Assembly (NCBI GenBank): GCA_913778765.1
Contig: CAJYXO010000116.1
Location: 124,001-188,000 of the forward strand
DNA: 64,000 bases
Direction: 5' to 3'
DNA from: an uncultured Massilia sp.
GTDB lineage: Bacteria > Pseudomonadota > Gammaproteobacteria > Burkholderiales > Burkholderiaceae_D
Part shown: positions 26,062 through 33,816 of the stretch, piece by piece
How the letters are laid out: each line of letters starts with the position of its first letter
Position numbering within the stretch: the first letter of the stretch is position 1
Translations under genes and position numbers: made by a program
Notes under the pieces: generated by a model
What the model saw: only the letters and a program-made list of their open reading frames with translations
Told to the model about the DNA's origin: nothing
The model's database searches: none

Positions 26062-26410
26062 CGCTCTTGCCTGGGGTTGCAGCCGGGGCCGGCGCCGCGG
26101 CCGGCGCCGCCTTGCTGCCCGCACTGTCGCTCGCGCCGGCGCTGCCGCCGTTCGCATCGCCGCTGCCGATGCTGCCGGCATTGCCGCCGCCATCGCCGGC
26201 CGGCGCGGTGCCGGTCGCCGGCGCCTTGCCACCGCGGAAGTCGGTCACGTACCAGCCGGTGCCCTTGAGCTGGAAACCGGCGGCCGTCACCTGCTTCTTG
26301 TACGATGACTTGCCGCAGGACGGGCACACGGTCAGCACCGGATCCGAAATCTTTTGCAGTACATCCTTGGCAAAACCGCATTCATCGCAGCGGTAGGCGT
26401 AAATCGGCAT
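26054..26410 (-). CDS. FmdB family zinc-ribbon protein
   Basis: 118 residues. The N-terminus MPIYAYRCDECG...CPSCG places four cysteines (8, 11, 29, 32) as a zinc ribbon, the FmdB putative regulatory domain. The C-terminal half is low-complexity Gly/Ala/Ser/Pro, about 50 residues. Such proteins are proposed regulators or assembly factors, but no function is proven. It is the first gene of the fmdB-DUF502-aspS run. Confidence 0.88.
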   Translation of the reverse strand: MPIYAYRCDECGFAKDVLQKISDPVLTVCPSCGKSSYKKQVTAAGFQLKGTGWYVTDFRGGKAPATGTAPAGDGGGNAGSIGSGDANGGSAGASDSAGSKAAPAAAPAPAATPGKSDA

Positions 26411-26567
26411 CTGAATACTCCGCAAAAATCATCAAAACCCTGAATTATAAAGCTTTTGCGGGAGCTTTTGCCGGTCGGTGGGGTCGATAGGCAGGATGGA
26501 AGGCCTTGCAACTTACTGCTATTCAGCAACAGTGTTGTTTTTACTCAGCACAATAGATGAGTTACGT

Positions 26568-26596
26568 TTGCCGAACATCAACATACCTGTTTAAAT
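26568..26596 (+). promoter_or_regulatory. promoter of the candidate sRNA
   Basis: TTGCCG (26568-26573), 17-bp spacer and TTAAAT (26591-26596), in an AT-rich island between minus-strand genes. No plus-strand protein gene follows. Confidence 0.45.
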
Positions 26597-26602
26597 AGCA
26601 CT

Positions 26603-26708
26603 CCTTAGTTGCTAAGAAACAGAAGTTTGCGCGACCGGCTTCGAGCCGTCGCCGCGAAGCCATACAAGAACGACTTCAAATCAGGGCCCGTCACGGGCCC
26701 TTTTCTTT
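26603..26708 (+). ncRNA. candidate small RNA of about 105 nt
   Basis: The 308-bp gap between the SDR stop and the fmdB-type start carries a plus-strand promoter and, about 80 bp on, a hairpin GGGCCCG-TCA-CGGGCCC followed by TTTTCTTT. The inferred transcript can also fold TTAG-TTG-CTAA and CGGCT-TCG-AGCCG stems. No protein gene upstream on the plus strand needs this terminator, so an independent sRNA is the simplest reading. No known RNA family is recognised. Confidence 0.45.
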
Positions 26709-26718
26709 GGCGCGCCGC

Positions 26719-27459
26719 CTACAGCGTCAGACCGCCCGACACCTCCAGCGTGGCGCCGTTCACGTAGCTGGCCTCGCCGGACAGCAGGAAGGCCACGCAG
26801 GCGGCCACCTCGTCCGGCCTGCCCATGCGGCCCTGCGGCACGGCGCCGACCATGTCGTCGATCAGATGCTGCGGGATGTCCTTGACGATGGACGTTTCCA
26901 CGAAGCCCGGGCATACCGCATTGCAGCGCACGCCCTTGCGGCCCAGTTCGCGCGCCCAGGTCTTGGTCATGGCCAGCACGCCGGCCTTGGCGGCCGCGTA
27001 GTTGGTCTGGCCGAAATTGCCGCTCAGGCCGACGATGGACGAGATGTTCACGATTGCACCGCTGCTTGCGATCAGTGCCTCCACCGCCACCCGGCTGCAA
27101 TTGAACACGCCCTTGAGGTTGACGTCGATGACGCGGTCCCACTGCGCCTCGCTCATCTTGCGCAACTGGGCGTCGGCCACGATGCCCGCATTGTTGACCA
27201 GGCCGTCGATGCGGCTGAAGTGCGCCAGCGTCGCATCGAAGGCCGCCTGCACGCTGGCCATGTCGGACACGTCGACGACGCAACCCAGCACATCGGTGCC
27301 CGCGGACGCACGCAGTCCGGCAACCGCCGCGTCGACGGCCTCGGCGCGCAAATCCCATACCGCGACGCGGGCGCCCATCGCCACGCAACGTCCTGCGATC
27401 GCCAGGCCGATGCCCTGCGCGCCGCCGGTCACCACCACTACCTTGCCGTTCAAATCCAT
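26719..27459 (-). CDS. SDR family 3-oxoacyl reductase (FabG-like)
   Basis: 246 residues, a classical short-chain dehydrogenase: cofactor motif VVVVTGGAQGIGLAIAGR, NNAG (LVNNAGIVAD), catalytic Ser in NISSIVGLSGNFGQ with YAAAKAG (Tyr-x-x-x-Lys), and the C-terminal VNGATLEVSGGL. It most likely reduces a 3-oxoacyl or 3-hydroxyacyl thioester or a small ketone. It follows the acyl-CoA ligase gene after 16 bp, so it probably acts on the CoA ester that ligase produces. Substrate unknown. Confidence 0.88.
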   Translation of the reverse strand: MDLNGKVVVVTGGAQGIGLAIAGRCVAMGARVAVWDLRAEAVDAAVAGLRASAGTDVLGCVVDVSDMASVQAAFDATLAHFSRIDGLVNNAGIVADAQLRKMSEAQWDRVIDVNLKGVFNCSRVAVEALIASSGAIVNISSIVGLSGNFGQTNYAAAKAGVLAMTKTWARELGRKGVRCNAVCPGFVETSIVKDIPQHLIDDMVGAVPQGRMGRPDEVAACVAFLLSGEASYVNGATLEVSGGLTL

Positions 27460-27475
27460 GTCGCTTCCTTCGCTG

Positions 27476-29134
27476 TCAATTGGTTCCGCCATCCTGTCCG
27501 GCAATCGCCTCGCGGATGCCTTTCTTGTTGATCTTGCCGACGCTGGTGCGCGGGATCGCTTCGACGAAACGCACCTCGTCCGGGACCGCATACTTCGAGA
27601 TCCGCCCCTGCTCCGCGTGCGCACGCACCTGCGCGCGCAGGTCCTCGGCGACAGCCTGCGCGCCGGGCTTGAGCACCACCAGCGCCAGCGGGCGCTCGCC
27701 CCATTTTGCATCCTTCACGCCGACCACCGCCACCTCGGCCACCGCGGGATGCTCGGACAGGATACTCTCCAGGTCGAGCGACGACACCCACTCGCCGCCG
27801 GTCTTGATCACGTCCTTCAGCCGGTCGCTCACCTGCAGCGTGCCCGACGCGGCAATCGTGCCGAGGTCGCCGGTGTGCATGTAGCCGCCCGCCCACAAGG
27901 CATCCGACGCCACCGGGTTGCCGAGGTAGCCCTGGGTCAGCCATGGCGCACGCACGGCCACCTCGCCGACGCTGGCGCCGTCGTGCGGCAGAGGCCGCAT
28001 GTCGTCGTCGATCACCCGCAAGTCGACCAATGGAATCGGCGCACCGGTCCGCACCCGCTGCGCCGCCTCGTCCTGGGCGTCGCCGTCGAAGTCCGCACGG
28101 AGGTGGGCGACGGTCAGGATCGGCCCGGTTTCGGACAGACCGTAACCGGTGAACACGTCCAGTCCGCGCGCCATCGCGGCCAGCGCCAGCCCCTTCGGCA
28201 GGGCCGAGCCGCCGATCAGCATCTTGCCGCGCGACAGGTCGACGCCCGGCGAGGCCTCGGCCGAGAGCAGCATGTGCAGGATGGTCGGCACCCCATGCAT
28301 GAAGGTCACGCCCTCCCTTGCGATCGTGCGCAGCAGGTCGTCCGCCACATAGCGGCCCGGATACACCTGCTTCAGCCCCAGCATCGTCGCGATATAGGGG
28401 AAACCCCAGGCGTGCGCGTGGAACATCGGCGTGATCGGCATGTAGACGTCGCCGCGCCGCAGGCTGCCCTGGTGCGGCGCCGCGCCGAACGCCGTCGCCA
28501 CCGCCAGCGTGTGCAGGACCAGCTGGCGATGGCTGAAGAATACGCCTTTCGGCAGGCCCGTGGTGCCGGTCGTGTAGAACGTGGTGGCGCGCGTGTTCTC
28601 GTCGAAATCGGGGAAGTCGAAGTGCGCCGGCGCATCCGCCAGCAGCGCTTCGTACTCGCCGTCGAACGCCGGCATGCAGCCTGGCGCCGGCTCGCCGTCG
28701 CCGATCAGCACGATGCGCCTGACCGACGTCAGCTGCCCGGCGATCCCGGCCAGGACAGGCGCGAAGTCGGCGTGGACCAGCACGACCTCGGCGCCGGCAT
28801 GGTTCAGCGTGTAGAGAATCTGTTCGGGCGCGAGCCGGATATTGACGGTCTGGAGCACCGCACCCATCATCGGCACGCCGAAGAAGGCTTCCAGGTAGCG
28901 GTGGCTGTCCCAGTCCATCACGGCGACCGTGCTGCCCTCGCCGACGCCGAGCCCGCGGAGGGCGTTGGCCAGCCGGCCCAGGCGCCCGATGAAGTCGGCG
29001 TAGGTGTAGCGATGGGTGTCGCGGTAGACGATTTCCTGGGTGCTTGCGGTGGCCGCGGCGGCGTGCAGCAGCTGCTTGATCAGCAGCGGGTAGGCATAGG
29101 CGGCCGGGCTCGGAGCGGCGAATGGGGTGGACAT
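27476..29134 (-). CDS. long-chain-fatty-acid/aromatic acyl-CoA ligase (AMP-binding)
   Basis: 552 residues of the ANL superfamily. The P-loop reads TTFYTTGTTGLPKGVFFSHR; GYGLSETGPI and the later YMHTGDLGTI and SDRLKDVIKTGGEWVSS motifs complete the adenylation site; the C-terminal lysine motif is TSVGKINKKGIRE. Closest in feel to medium/long-chain fatty-acyl-CoA synthetases (AlkK type). It would activate an imported carboxylic acid. It forms a pair with the SDR gene and lies behind the binding-protein gene, separated from it by a terminator. Confidence 0.9.
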   Translation of the reverse strand: MSTPFAAPSPAAYAYPLLIKQLLHAAAATASTQEIVYRDTHRYTYADFIGRLGRLANALRGLGVGEGSTVAVMDWDSHRYLEAFFGVPMMGAVLQTVNIRLAPEQILYTLNHAGAEVVLVHADFAPVLAGIAGQLTSVRRIVLIGDGEPAPGCMPAFDGEYEALLADAPAHFDFPDFDENTRATTFYTTGTTGLPKGVFFSHRQLVLHTLAVATAFGAAPHQGSLRRGDVYMPITPMFHAHAWGFPYIATMLGLKQVYPGRYVADDLLRTIAREGVTFMHGVPTILHMLLSAEASPGVDLSRGKMLIGGSALPKGLALAAMARGLDVFTGYGLSETGPILTVAHLRADFDGDAQDEAAQRVRTGAPIPLVDLRVIDDDMRPLPHDGASVGEVAVRAPWLTQGYLGNPVASDALWAGGYMHTGDLGTIAASGTLQVSDRLKDVIKTGGEWVSSLDLESILSEHPAVAEVAVVGVKDAKWGERPLALVVLKPGAQAVAEDLRAQVRAHAEQGRISKYAVPDEVRFVEAIPRTSVGKINKKGIREAIAGQDGGTN

Positions 29135-29151
29135 GGCTTGGTATCCTGCCG

Positions 29152-29176
29152 AAAAAAAGCGCCCCGGGAGGGGCGC
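29152..29176 (-). terminator. intrinsic terminator after the substrate-binding protein gene
   Basis: On the minus strand GCGCCCCTCCCGGGGCGC folds into a tight stem followed by seven T residues, 22 bp after the binding-protein stop and ahead of the ligase start. Confidence 0.9.
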
Positions 29177-29197
29177 GGGTCGGAACGGCTCAGCGGC

Positions 29198-30403
29198 TCA
29201 TTTCCAGAGCGGGCACTTGGATTCCGCCTTGGTCATGTAGGCGCTCTCGCCCGGAATGACGGCGGCGACCTTCAGGTAGTCCCATGGGTATTTCGATTCC
29301 GCCGGCTTCTTCACCTGCAGCAGGTACATGTCGTGCACCATGCGGCCGTCCGGACGGATCGTGCCGTTGGCCGTGAACATGTCCTTGATCGGCGTCTTTT
29401 TCAAGTTGGCCATGACCTTGTCGCTGTCGTCGGTGCCGGCGGCCTTGACGGCCTTCAGGTAGGTCAGCGCGGCCGAGTAGTCGCCGGCCTGGGCCAGCGA
29501 CGCCTCCTTCTTCATCTTCGCGAAATAGCGCTTGGACCAGGCGCGCGTTTCCGGATTCAGGTCCCAGTACCAGGCATCGGTCAGGTACATGTCCTGGGTC
29601 AGCTTGAGGCCGAGCGCATGCACGTCGGTGATGGTCATCAGGAGGCCGGCCAGCTTCATGTTCTTGTTGATGCCGAACTCGTTGGCGGCCTTGATCGCGT
29701 TGATGGTGTCGCCGCCGGCGTTCGCCAGGCCCAGCACCTGCGCCTTCGAGCCCTGCGCCTGCAGCAGGAAGGAGGAAAAGTCGGAGGCCGCCAGCGGATG
29801 CTTGACGCTGCCCAGCACCTTGCCGCCGCCGGCCTTGACGATGTCGGCGGTGTCCTTCTCCAGCGACTGGCCGAAGGCGTAGTCGGCCGTCAGGAAGAAC
29901 CAGTTCTTCTCGCCCTGCTTGAGGAGCGTGCCGCCGGTGCCGCGCGCCAGCGCCGTCGTGTCGTAGGCGTAGTGGACCGTGTAGGGCGAGCAGTCCTCGT
30001 TGGTCAAACGGGTCGAGCCGGCGCCGACGGAAATGAACACTTTCTTCTTCTCGGCCGCCACCTTCGCCATCGCCAGGTTGGCGCCTGAATTGGTACCGCC
30101 GATCAGCATGTCGACGCCCTGCTGGTCGAACCATTCACGGGCCTTGCTGGCGGCGATGTCGGCCTTGTTCTGGTGGTCGGCTACGACCAGTTCGATCTTC
30201 TTGCCGTTGATCGCACCGCCCATGTCCGCGATCGCGAGGCGGATCGCCTCGGCGCCGCCCGGGCCGTCGAGGTCCGCATAGGTGCCCGACATGTCCGTGA
30301 TGAAGCCGATTTTGATGGTGTCGCCGGACACCTGGGCCAGCGTTGCGCCGGAACCGGCAAGGCATGCGGCGCCGAAGGCCAGCGCCGTGATTTTGTGTTT
30401 CAT
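29198..30403 (-). CDS. branched-chain-type ABC transporter substrate-binding protein
   Basis: 401 residues with a signal peptide (to about residue 23, GATLAQ). The mature protein is a periplasmic type I binding protein of the LivJ/HAAT group: IKIGFITDMSGTYADLDGPGGAEAIRLAI, VVADHQNKADIAASKAREW, MLIGGTNSGANLAMAKVA and FLTADYAFGQSLEKDTADIV. Members bind amino acids, amides or small aromatic and aliphatic acids. The companion permease and ATPase genes are 2.4 kb away beyond the porin. It shares its promoter design and operator with the porin and livG, so it is assigned to that importer. Confidence 0.9.
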   Translation of the reverse strand: MKHKITALAFGAACLAGSGATLAQVSGDTIKIGFITDMSGTYADLDGPGGAEAIRLAIADMGGAINGKKIELVVADHQNKADIAASKAREWFDQQGVDMLIGGTNSGANLAMAKVAAEKKKVFISVGAGSTRLTNEDCSPYTVHYAYDTTALARGTGGTLLKQGEKNWFFLTADYAFGQSLEKDTADIVKAGGGKVLGSVKHPLAASDFSSFLLQAQGSKAQVLGLANAGGDTINAIKAANEFGINKNMKLAGLLMTITDVHALGLKLTQDMYLTDAWYWDLNPETRAWSKRYFAKMKKEASLAQAGDYSAALTYLKAVKAAGTDDSDKVMANLKKTPIKDMFTANGTIRPDGRMVHDMYLLQVKKPAESKYPWDYLKVAAVIPGESAYMTKAESKCPLWK

Positions 30404-30475
30404 GTTGTCTCCGTTTTTGGATTTTATGTCTGACGAAACAGCGCAGCGCGGGGTCCGCCATGACCGGACAATTAA

Positions 30476-30491
30476 TTCATTGATCGGTGAA
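30476..30491. promoter_or_regulatory. operator site 1 (binding-protein promoter)
   Basis: TTCATTGATCGGTGAA, an imperfect 16-bp palindrome of the form TTCA-N8-TGAA. It starts 3 bp downstream of the -10 box of the minus-strand promoter, where a bound repressor would block initiation. Related sites lie at 30611 and 36202. Confidence 0.65.
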
Positions 30492-30494
30492 TAA

Positions 30495-30524
30495 ACTATA
30501 GAACGGTCTAGGCGCTTCCTGCAA
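30495..30524 (-). promoter_or_regulatory. promoter of the substrate-binding protein gene
   Basis: Minus strand: TTGCAG (30524-30519), 18-bp spacer, TATAGT (30500-30495), followed by TTA and operator site 1. Confidence 0.7.
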
Positions 30525-30577
30525 GAAGATTCTGCAAGGCTACTGCGTCACTATTTCCACAAAGCGAATTTTTGCGC

Positions 30578-30607
30578 TTGCTTCGCGATTTCGACCGCTG
30601 CTATAGT
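30578..30607 (+). promoter_or_regulatory. promoter of the porin gene
   Basis: Plus strand: TTGCTT (30578-30583), 18-bp spacer, TATAGT (30602-30607), followed by TTA and operator site 2. It mirrors the divergent promoter at 30495. Confidence 0.7.
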
Positions 30608-30610
30608 TTA

Positions 30611-30626
30611 TTCATCGGTTAATTAA
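30611..30626. promoter_or_regulatory. operator site 2 (porin promoter)
   Basis: TTCATCGGTTAATTAA, whose left half TTCATC equals the half-site of the perfect palindrome at 36202. It sits 3 bp after the -10 box. The flanks (TATAGTTTA, AATTAATT) are shared, inverted, with site 1. Confidence 0.6.
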
Positions 30627-30659
30627 TTTTCCGAGAACCATAATAATCCTGGAGACACC

Positions 30660-30719
30660 ATGCACACCTCGCGCCAGCGCCGCCAAGCCTGCCCGGCCGG
30701 CCCCCCTTCCCGGTCCTGA
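30660..30719 (+). CDS. 19-residue leader peptide upstream of the porin
   Basis: ATG preceded by GGAGA at 5 bp, reading an Arg/Pro-rich peptide that begins MHTSRQRRQACPAG and stops at TGA 30717. It lies inside the 200-nt leader of the porin transcript, 113 bp before the porin ATG. The rest of the leader (30720-30832) shows only a repeated CCTGCCGTC and the porin ribosome binding site AAAGGAA. Whether it is translated is unknown. Confidence 0.4.
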   Translation: MHTSRQRRQACPAGPPSRS

Positions 30720-30832
30720 AGCTTTCCCTGCCGTCATCGTCAGTCCGGTACGCCCTGCCGTCGCCGTGGCCCACGCACGTCCGTCGACATCGTCCGCTCC
30801 CTGTTTTTCGCTCTCATCGAAAAGGAAACAAC

Positions 30833-32059
30833 ATGCAAAAGAAAATCCTCCCCTTGGCGCTGGCGCTTGCCTGCGGCATGCCGCTCGCTTCCCACGCCGT
30901 CGACTTCAAGGTCGGCGCCTCCACCAACCTGAGCATCAGCGGCCTGGTCGCGGTCGGCCTCAAATCCGGCGAAGTCACCGACACCACCCGCGCCGTCCAG
31001 CAGGAAACGCGCGTGGACGACAACACGTCGCGCCTGATTTTCTCGGGCAATACCGACCTGGGTAACGGGCTGAAGGCAATCTTCCGCATCGAAAACCGCT
31101 ATACCAACGACACGCGTCCCTCGACCCCGCTGACCCCGGGTTCGGCAACGACCGTCGGCGCCGGCACCGGCTGGGCCGACGGCGATACTTGGGGCGGCAT
31201 TTCCAGCCCCTGGGGCAACCTGGTGTTCGGCAAGTCGGTCCTGTACTACACGGATACGATCCAGGCCACCGCGGTTGGCCTGAAGGGCGCCGGCGAGAGC
31301 TACCGGATCTGGGACGCGAATGGCTTGGCCATCTACAATATCCTGAGCGAAGTCGGCACCAAGGGCGGCAATTTCACGACTCTGGGCCTGACCCGCGCGC
31401 AGAACGTGATCCGCTGGGACTCACCGGCTGTCAATGGCCTGGACGCGAGCGTGGCCTACTCGAAAAACCCGAGCGGCGACGAAAACCACTTCGGCTGCGC
31501 CGGCTGCGCGGTCGACTACGAGTCGGGCGGCACCTGGTATGGCCGCGTGCGGTACAACAACGGCCCGCTGAGCGCCTCGTTCAGCGTGTTGAACAGCAAA
31601 GTGCAGGGTGACGTGGTGGCCGCGCCGTATGTCGGTCCGCTGGACAAGACCGCCTACCGCATCGGCGCCGCCTACACCTTCGACAGCGGCTTCCGGATCG
31701 GCGCCGTGTACGACAACACCAAGGTCAGGAACGGCATCCCGGGCGCGGCCGCGGACGCGCGGCGTGGCGCCTACTCGCTGCCGGTCAGCTACAACTGGGG
31801 CCCGCATGCGGTCTACCTGACCTACAGCCGCGCCAACGATACCTCCGGCCTGGCCGACAGCGGCGCCAAGCAGCTGAACGCCGGCTACGACTACATGTTC
31901 GCGAAGAACACCTACGTCGGCGTGTACTACACGAAATTCAAGAACGACGCCAACGGCGGCTACTCGCCCTATCTGACCGGTTCGGCGCTCGGCGCGACCT
32001 CGCCGCGTCCGGGCGAAGGCTTCCGCCAGTTGTCGCTCGACCTGAACTACTGGTTCTGA
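30833..32059 (+). CDS. outer-membrane general porin
   Basis: 408 residues. A 22-residue signal peptide (ending ASHA) precedes a Gram-negative porin barrel: GLVAVGLKSGEV, SRLIFSGNTDLGNGLKAIFRIENRY, WGGISSPWGNLVFGKSVLYY (the usual loop-3 neighbourhood), alternating aromatic strands, and the terminal LSLDLNYWF ending in Phe for BAM recognition. It has one CxxC (CAGC) in a loop, unusual for a porin. Co-regulated promoter architecture with the ABC binding protein suggests it is the dedicated outer-membrane entry for that substrate. Confidence 0.9.
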   Translation: MQKKILPLALALACGMPLASHAVDFKVGASTNLSISGLVAVGLKSGEVTDTTRAVQQETRVDDNTSRLIFSGNTDLGNGLKAIFRIENRYTNDTRPSTPLTPGSATTVGAGTGWADGDTWGGISSPWGNLVFGKSVLYYTDTIQATAVGLKGAGESYRIWDANGLAIYNILSEVGTKGGNFTTLGLTRAQNVIRWDSPAVNGLDASVAYSKNPSGDENHFGCAGCAVDYESGGTWYGRVRYNNGPLSASFSVLNSKVQGDVVAAPYVGPLDKTAYRIGAAYTFDSGFRIGAVYDNTKVRNGIPGAAADARRGAYSLPVSYNWGPHAVYLTYSRANDTSGLADSGAKQLNAGYDYMFAKNTYVGVYYTKFKNDANGGYSPYLTGSALGATSPRPGEGFRQLSLDLNYWF

Positions 32060-32071
32060 CCAGGGGGCGTC

Positions 32072-32121
32072 GGGGCCGTTCGTACGCTGTTGTAGAATAC
32101 GGCGTCCAACCGAACGGCCCC
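32072..32121. repeat. 11-bp inverted repeat between porin and TetR genes
   Basis: GGGGCCGTTCG (32072-32082) and CGAACGGCCCC (32111-32121) are perfect inverted copies 28 bp apart, enclosing a TAGAAT -10-like box. It may be the porin transcript terminator (no T-tract) or an operator for the TetR gene 6 bp downstream. Confidence 0.6.
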
Positions 32122-32127
32122 ACATCC

Positions 32128-32844
32128 ATGACGCGCACCCCAGATTCTAAGTCCCTTGCTCCCGCAGCGCGCAAGCCGCGTGCGGTTGGCCGCCGCCCCA
32201 AGGGCGCGGACAACAAGGAAACCGCCACCGTCATTCTGGACGCCGCGGAAAAACTGTTTTCGGCGAACGGCTTCTATGGTGTCACGGTACGCGCCGTGGC
32301 CGACGAATGCGGGGTCGACTCGGCCCTTGTCCACTACTACTTCGGCACCAAGCAGGCGCTGTTCGACGCGGTGTTTGCGCGCAGGACCGAGCTGGTGAAC
32401 CAGGACCGCATGGATGCGATGACGCGCTACGAGGAGGAATACGGCGACGGCATGACGGTCGAAGGCGTTGCAACGGCTTTCCTGATGCCGCTTCTCGACC
32501 GGGTGCGCCACAGCGATCCGGGCTGGAAGAATTATTTCGCCCTGGTCGGGCTGGTCAACAACTCGCGCGACTGGGGCGCCAAGACCATGACCGCCCACTT
32601 CGATCCGGTGGTGCGGCGCTTCATCGCGCTGCTGCAGCGCGCGCTGCCGGACGCCGGCACCGAGGACCTCTTCTTCAGTTACCACTTCCTGACCGGCGCC
32701 CTGACGCTGACGCTGAGCGACACCGGCCGTCTCGACCGGCTGTCGGACGGCCGCTGCAGCTCTTCCGACATCGAAGCGATCGCGCCGCGCATGATCGAAT
32801 ACGCGGCGGCCGGCTTCCGCGCAGTCTGCAAGCCCAGGACTTAG
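32128..32844 (+). CDS. TetR family regulator, probable regulator of the porin/ABC unit
   Basis: 238 residues with a basic N-terminal extension (RKPRAVGRRPKG), then a TetR helix-turn-helix (ATVILDAAEKLFSANGFYGVTVRAVADECGVDSALVHYYFGTKQALF) and a C-terminal helical domain (AFLMPLLDR...FFSYHFLTGAL). It lies between the porin and the convergent livM, with which it overlaps by 4 bp (TTAG). It is the only regulator in the block, and three promoters around it share a palindromic site, so it is the likely binder. Effector unknown. Confidence 0.87.
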   Translation: MTRTPDSKSLAPAARKPRAVGRRPKGADNKETATVILDAAEKLFSANGFYGVTVRAVADECGVDSALVHYYFGTKQALFDAVFARRTELVNQDRMDAMTRYEEEYGDGMTVEGVATAFLMPLLDRVRHSDPGWKNYFALVGLVNNSRDWGAKTMTAHFDPVVRRFIALLQRALPDAGTEDLFFSYHFLTGALTLTLSDTGRLDRLSDGRCSSSDIEAIAPRMIEYAAAGFRAVCKPRT

Positions 32845-33815
32845 GCCGAAGCGCGCCTGCGTCCCTGCACCAGCGCCCCGATCTCCCCCACCACGCCACG
32901 CCGGAACAGCAGTACGCAGGCGACGAACACCAGGCCGGTCACCACGCCCACCGATTCGCCGAGGGTCGAGAACCACTCGACGCCGGTGACGCCGCTCAGC
33001 CAGGCGCCGAGGTCGCCGAGGCGGTTTTCGAGCGAGACGATCAGGAAGGCGCCGACGATCGGGCCGACCAGGGTGCCCATGCCGCCAACGAGGGTCATCA
33101 GGATGACGAGGCCGGACATGGTCCAGTGCACGTCGGTGAGGGTCTCGAAGCCCAGCACCAGGGCCTTGGTGGCGCCCGCCAGGCCGGCCAGCGCGCTCGA
33201 TAACACGAAGGCCAGCAGCTTGTAGCGGTCGACGTCGTAACCCAGCGAGATCGCGCGCGGCTCGTTTTCCTTGATCGCCTTGAGCACCTGGCCGAAGGGC
33301 GAATGCACGGTGCGCACGATCAGCGCGAAGCCGGCGATGCAGATCGCCAGCACCACGTAGTACAGCACCAGGTCGTTCGACAGGTCGAGCCCGAACAGGC
33401 TGCCGCGCGGAATGCCCTGCAAGCCATCCTCGCCGTGCGTGAAAGGCGCGCGCAGCGCCGCGAAGTACACCATCTGCGCCAGCGCCAGCGTGATCATCGC
33501 AAAATAGATGCCCTGGCGGCGGATCGCCAGGGCTCCCATCACCAGGCCCAGCACGCCGGAGGCCAGCACGCCCAGCAGGATCCCGACCGGGACCGGCAGG
33601 CCGGCCGTGCTCAAGCAATAGCCCATCACGTAGCCGCCGGCGCCGAGGAAGGCGGCGTGGCCGAAGGACAGCAGGCCGGTATAGCCGATCAGCAGGTTGA
33701 AGGCGCAGGCGAACAGGCCGAAGCACAGCAGCTTCATCAGGAACACCGGGTAGGCGACGAAGGGCGCGCCCAGGGCCAGGACCAGTGCCGCCATGCATAA
33801 GATTTTCTTGTTCAT
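32841..33815 (-). CDS. livM: branched-chain-type ABC transporter permease (LivM)
   Basis: 324 residues, polytopic. LivM signatures: LIGYTGLLSFGHAAFLGAGGYV, RAPFTHGEDGLQGIPRG, FGQVLKAIKENEPRAISLGYDVDRYKLLAFVLSSALAGLAGA and VGGMGTLVGPIVGAFLIV. It pairs with LivH to form the inner-membrane pore for hydrophobic amino acids or small carboxylates. Last gene of livGFHM, starting 1 bp before the livH stop region. Confidence 0.92.
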   Translation of the reverse strand: MNKKILCMAALVLALGAPFVAYPVFLMKLLCFGLFACAFNLLIGYTGLLSFGHAAFLGAGGYVMGYCLSTAGLPVPVGILLGVLASGVLGLVMGALAIRRQGIYFAMITLALAQMVYFAALRAPFTHGEDGLQGIPRGSLFGLDLSNDLVLYYVVLAICIAGFALIVRTVHSPFGQVLKAIKENEPRAISLGYDVDRYKLLAFVLSSALAGLAGATKALVLGFETLTDVHWTMSGLVILMTLVGGMGTLVGPIVGAFLIVSLENRLGDLGAWLSGVTGVEWFSTLGESVGVVTGLVFVACVLLFRRGVVGEIGALVQGRRRASA

Positions 33816-33816
33816 C

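Noticed and set aside
26684-26708. Terminator for the minus-strand SDR gene
   Set aside because: The T-tract lies on the plus strand; on the minus strand the stem is followed by TGATTTG, a poor terminator. It suits a plus-strand transcript better.
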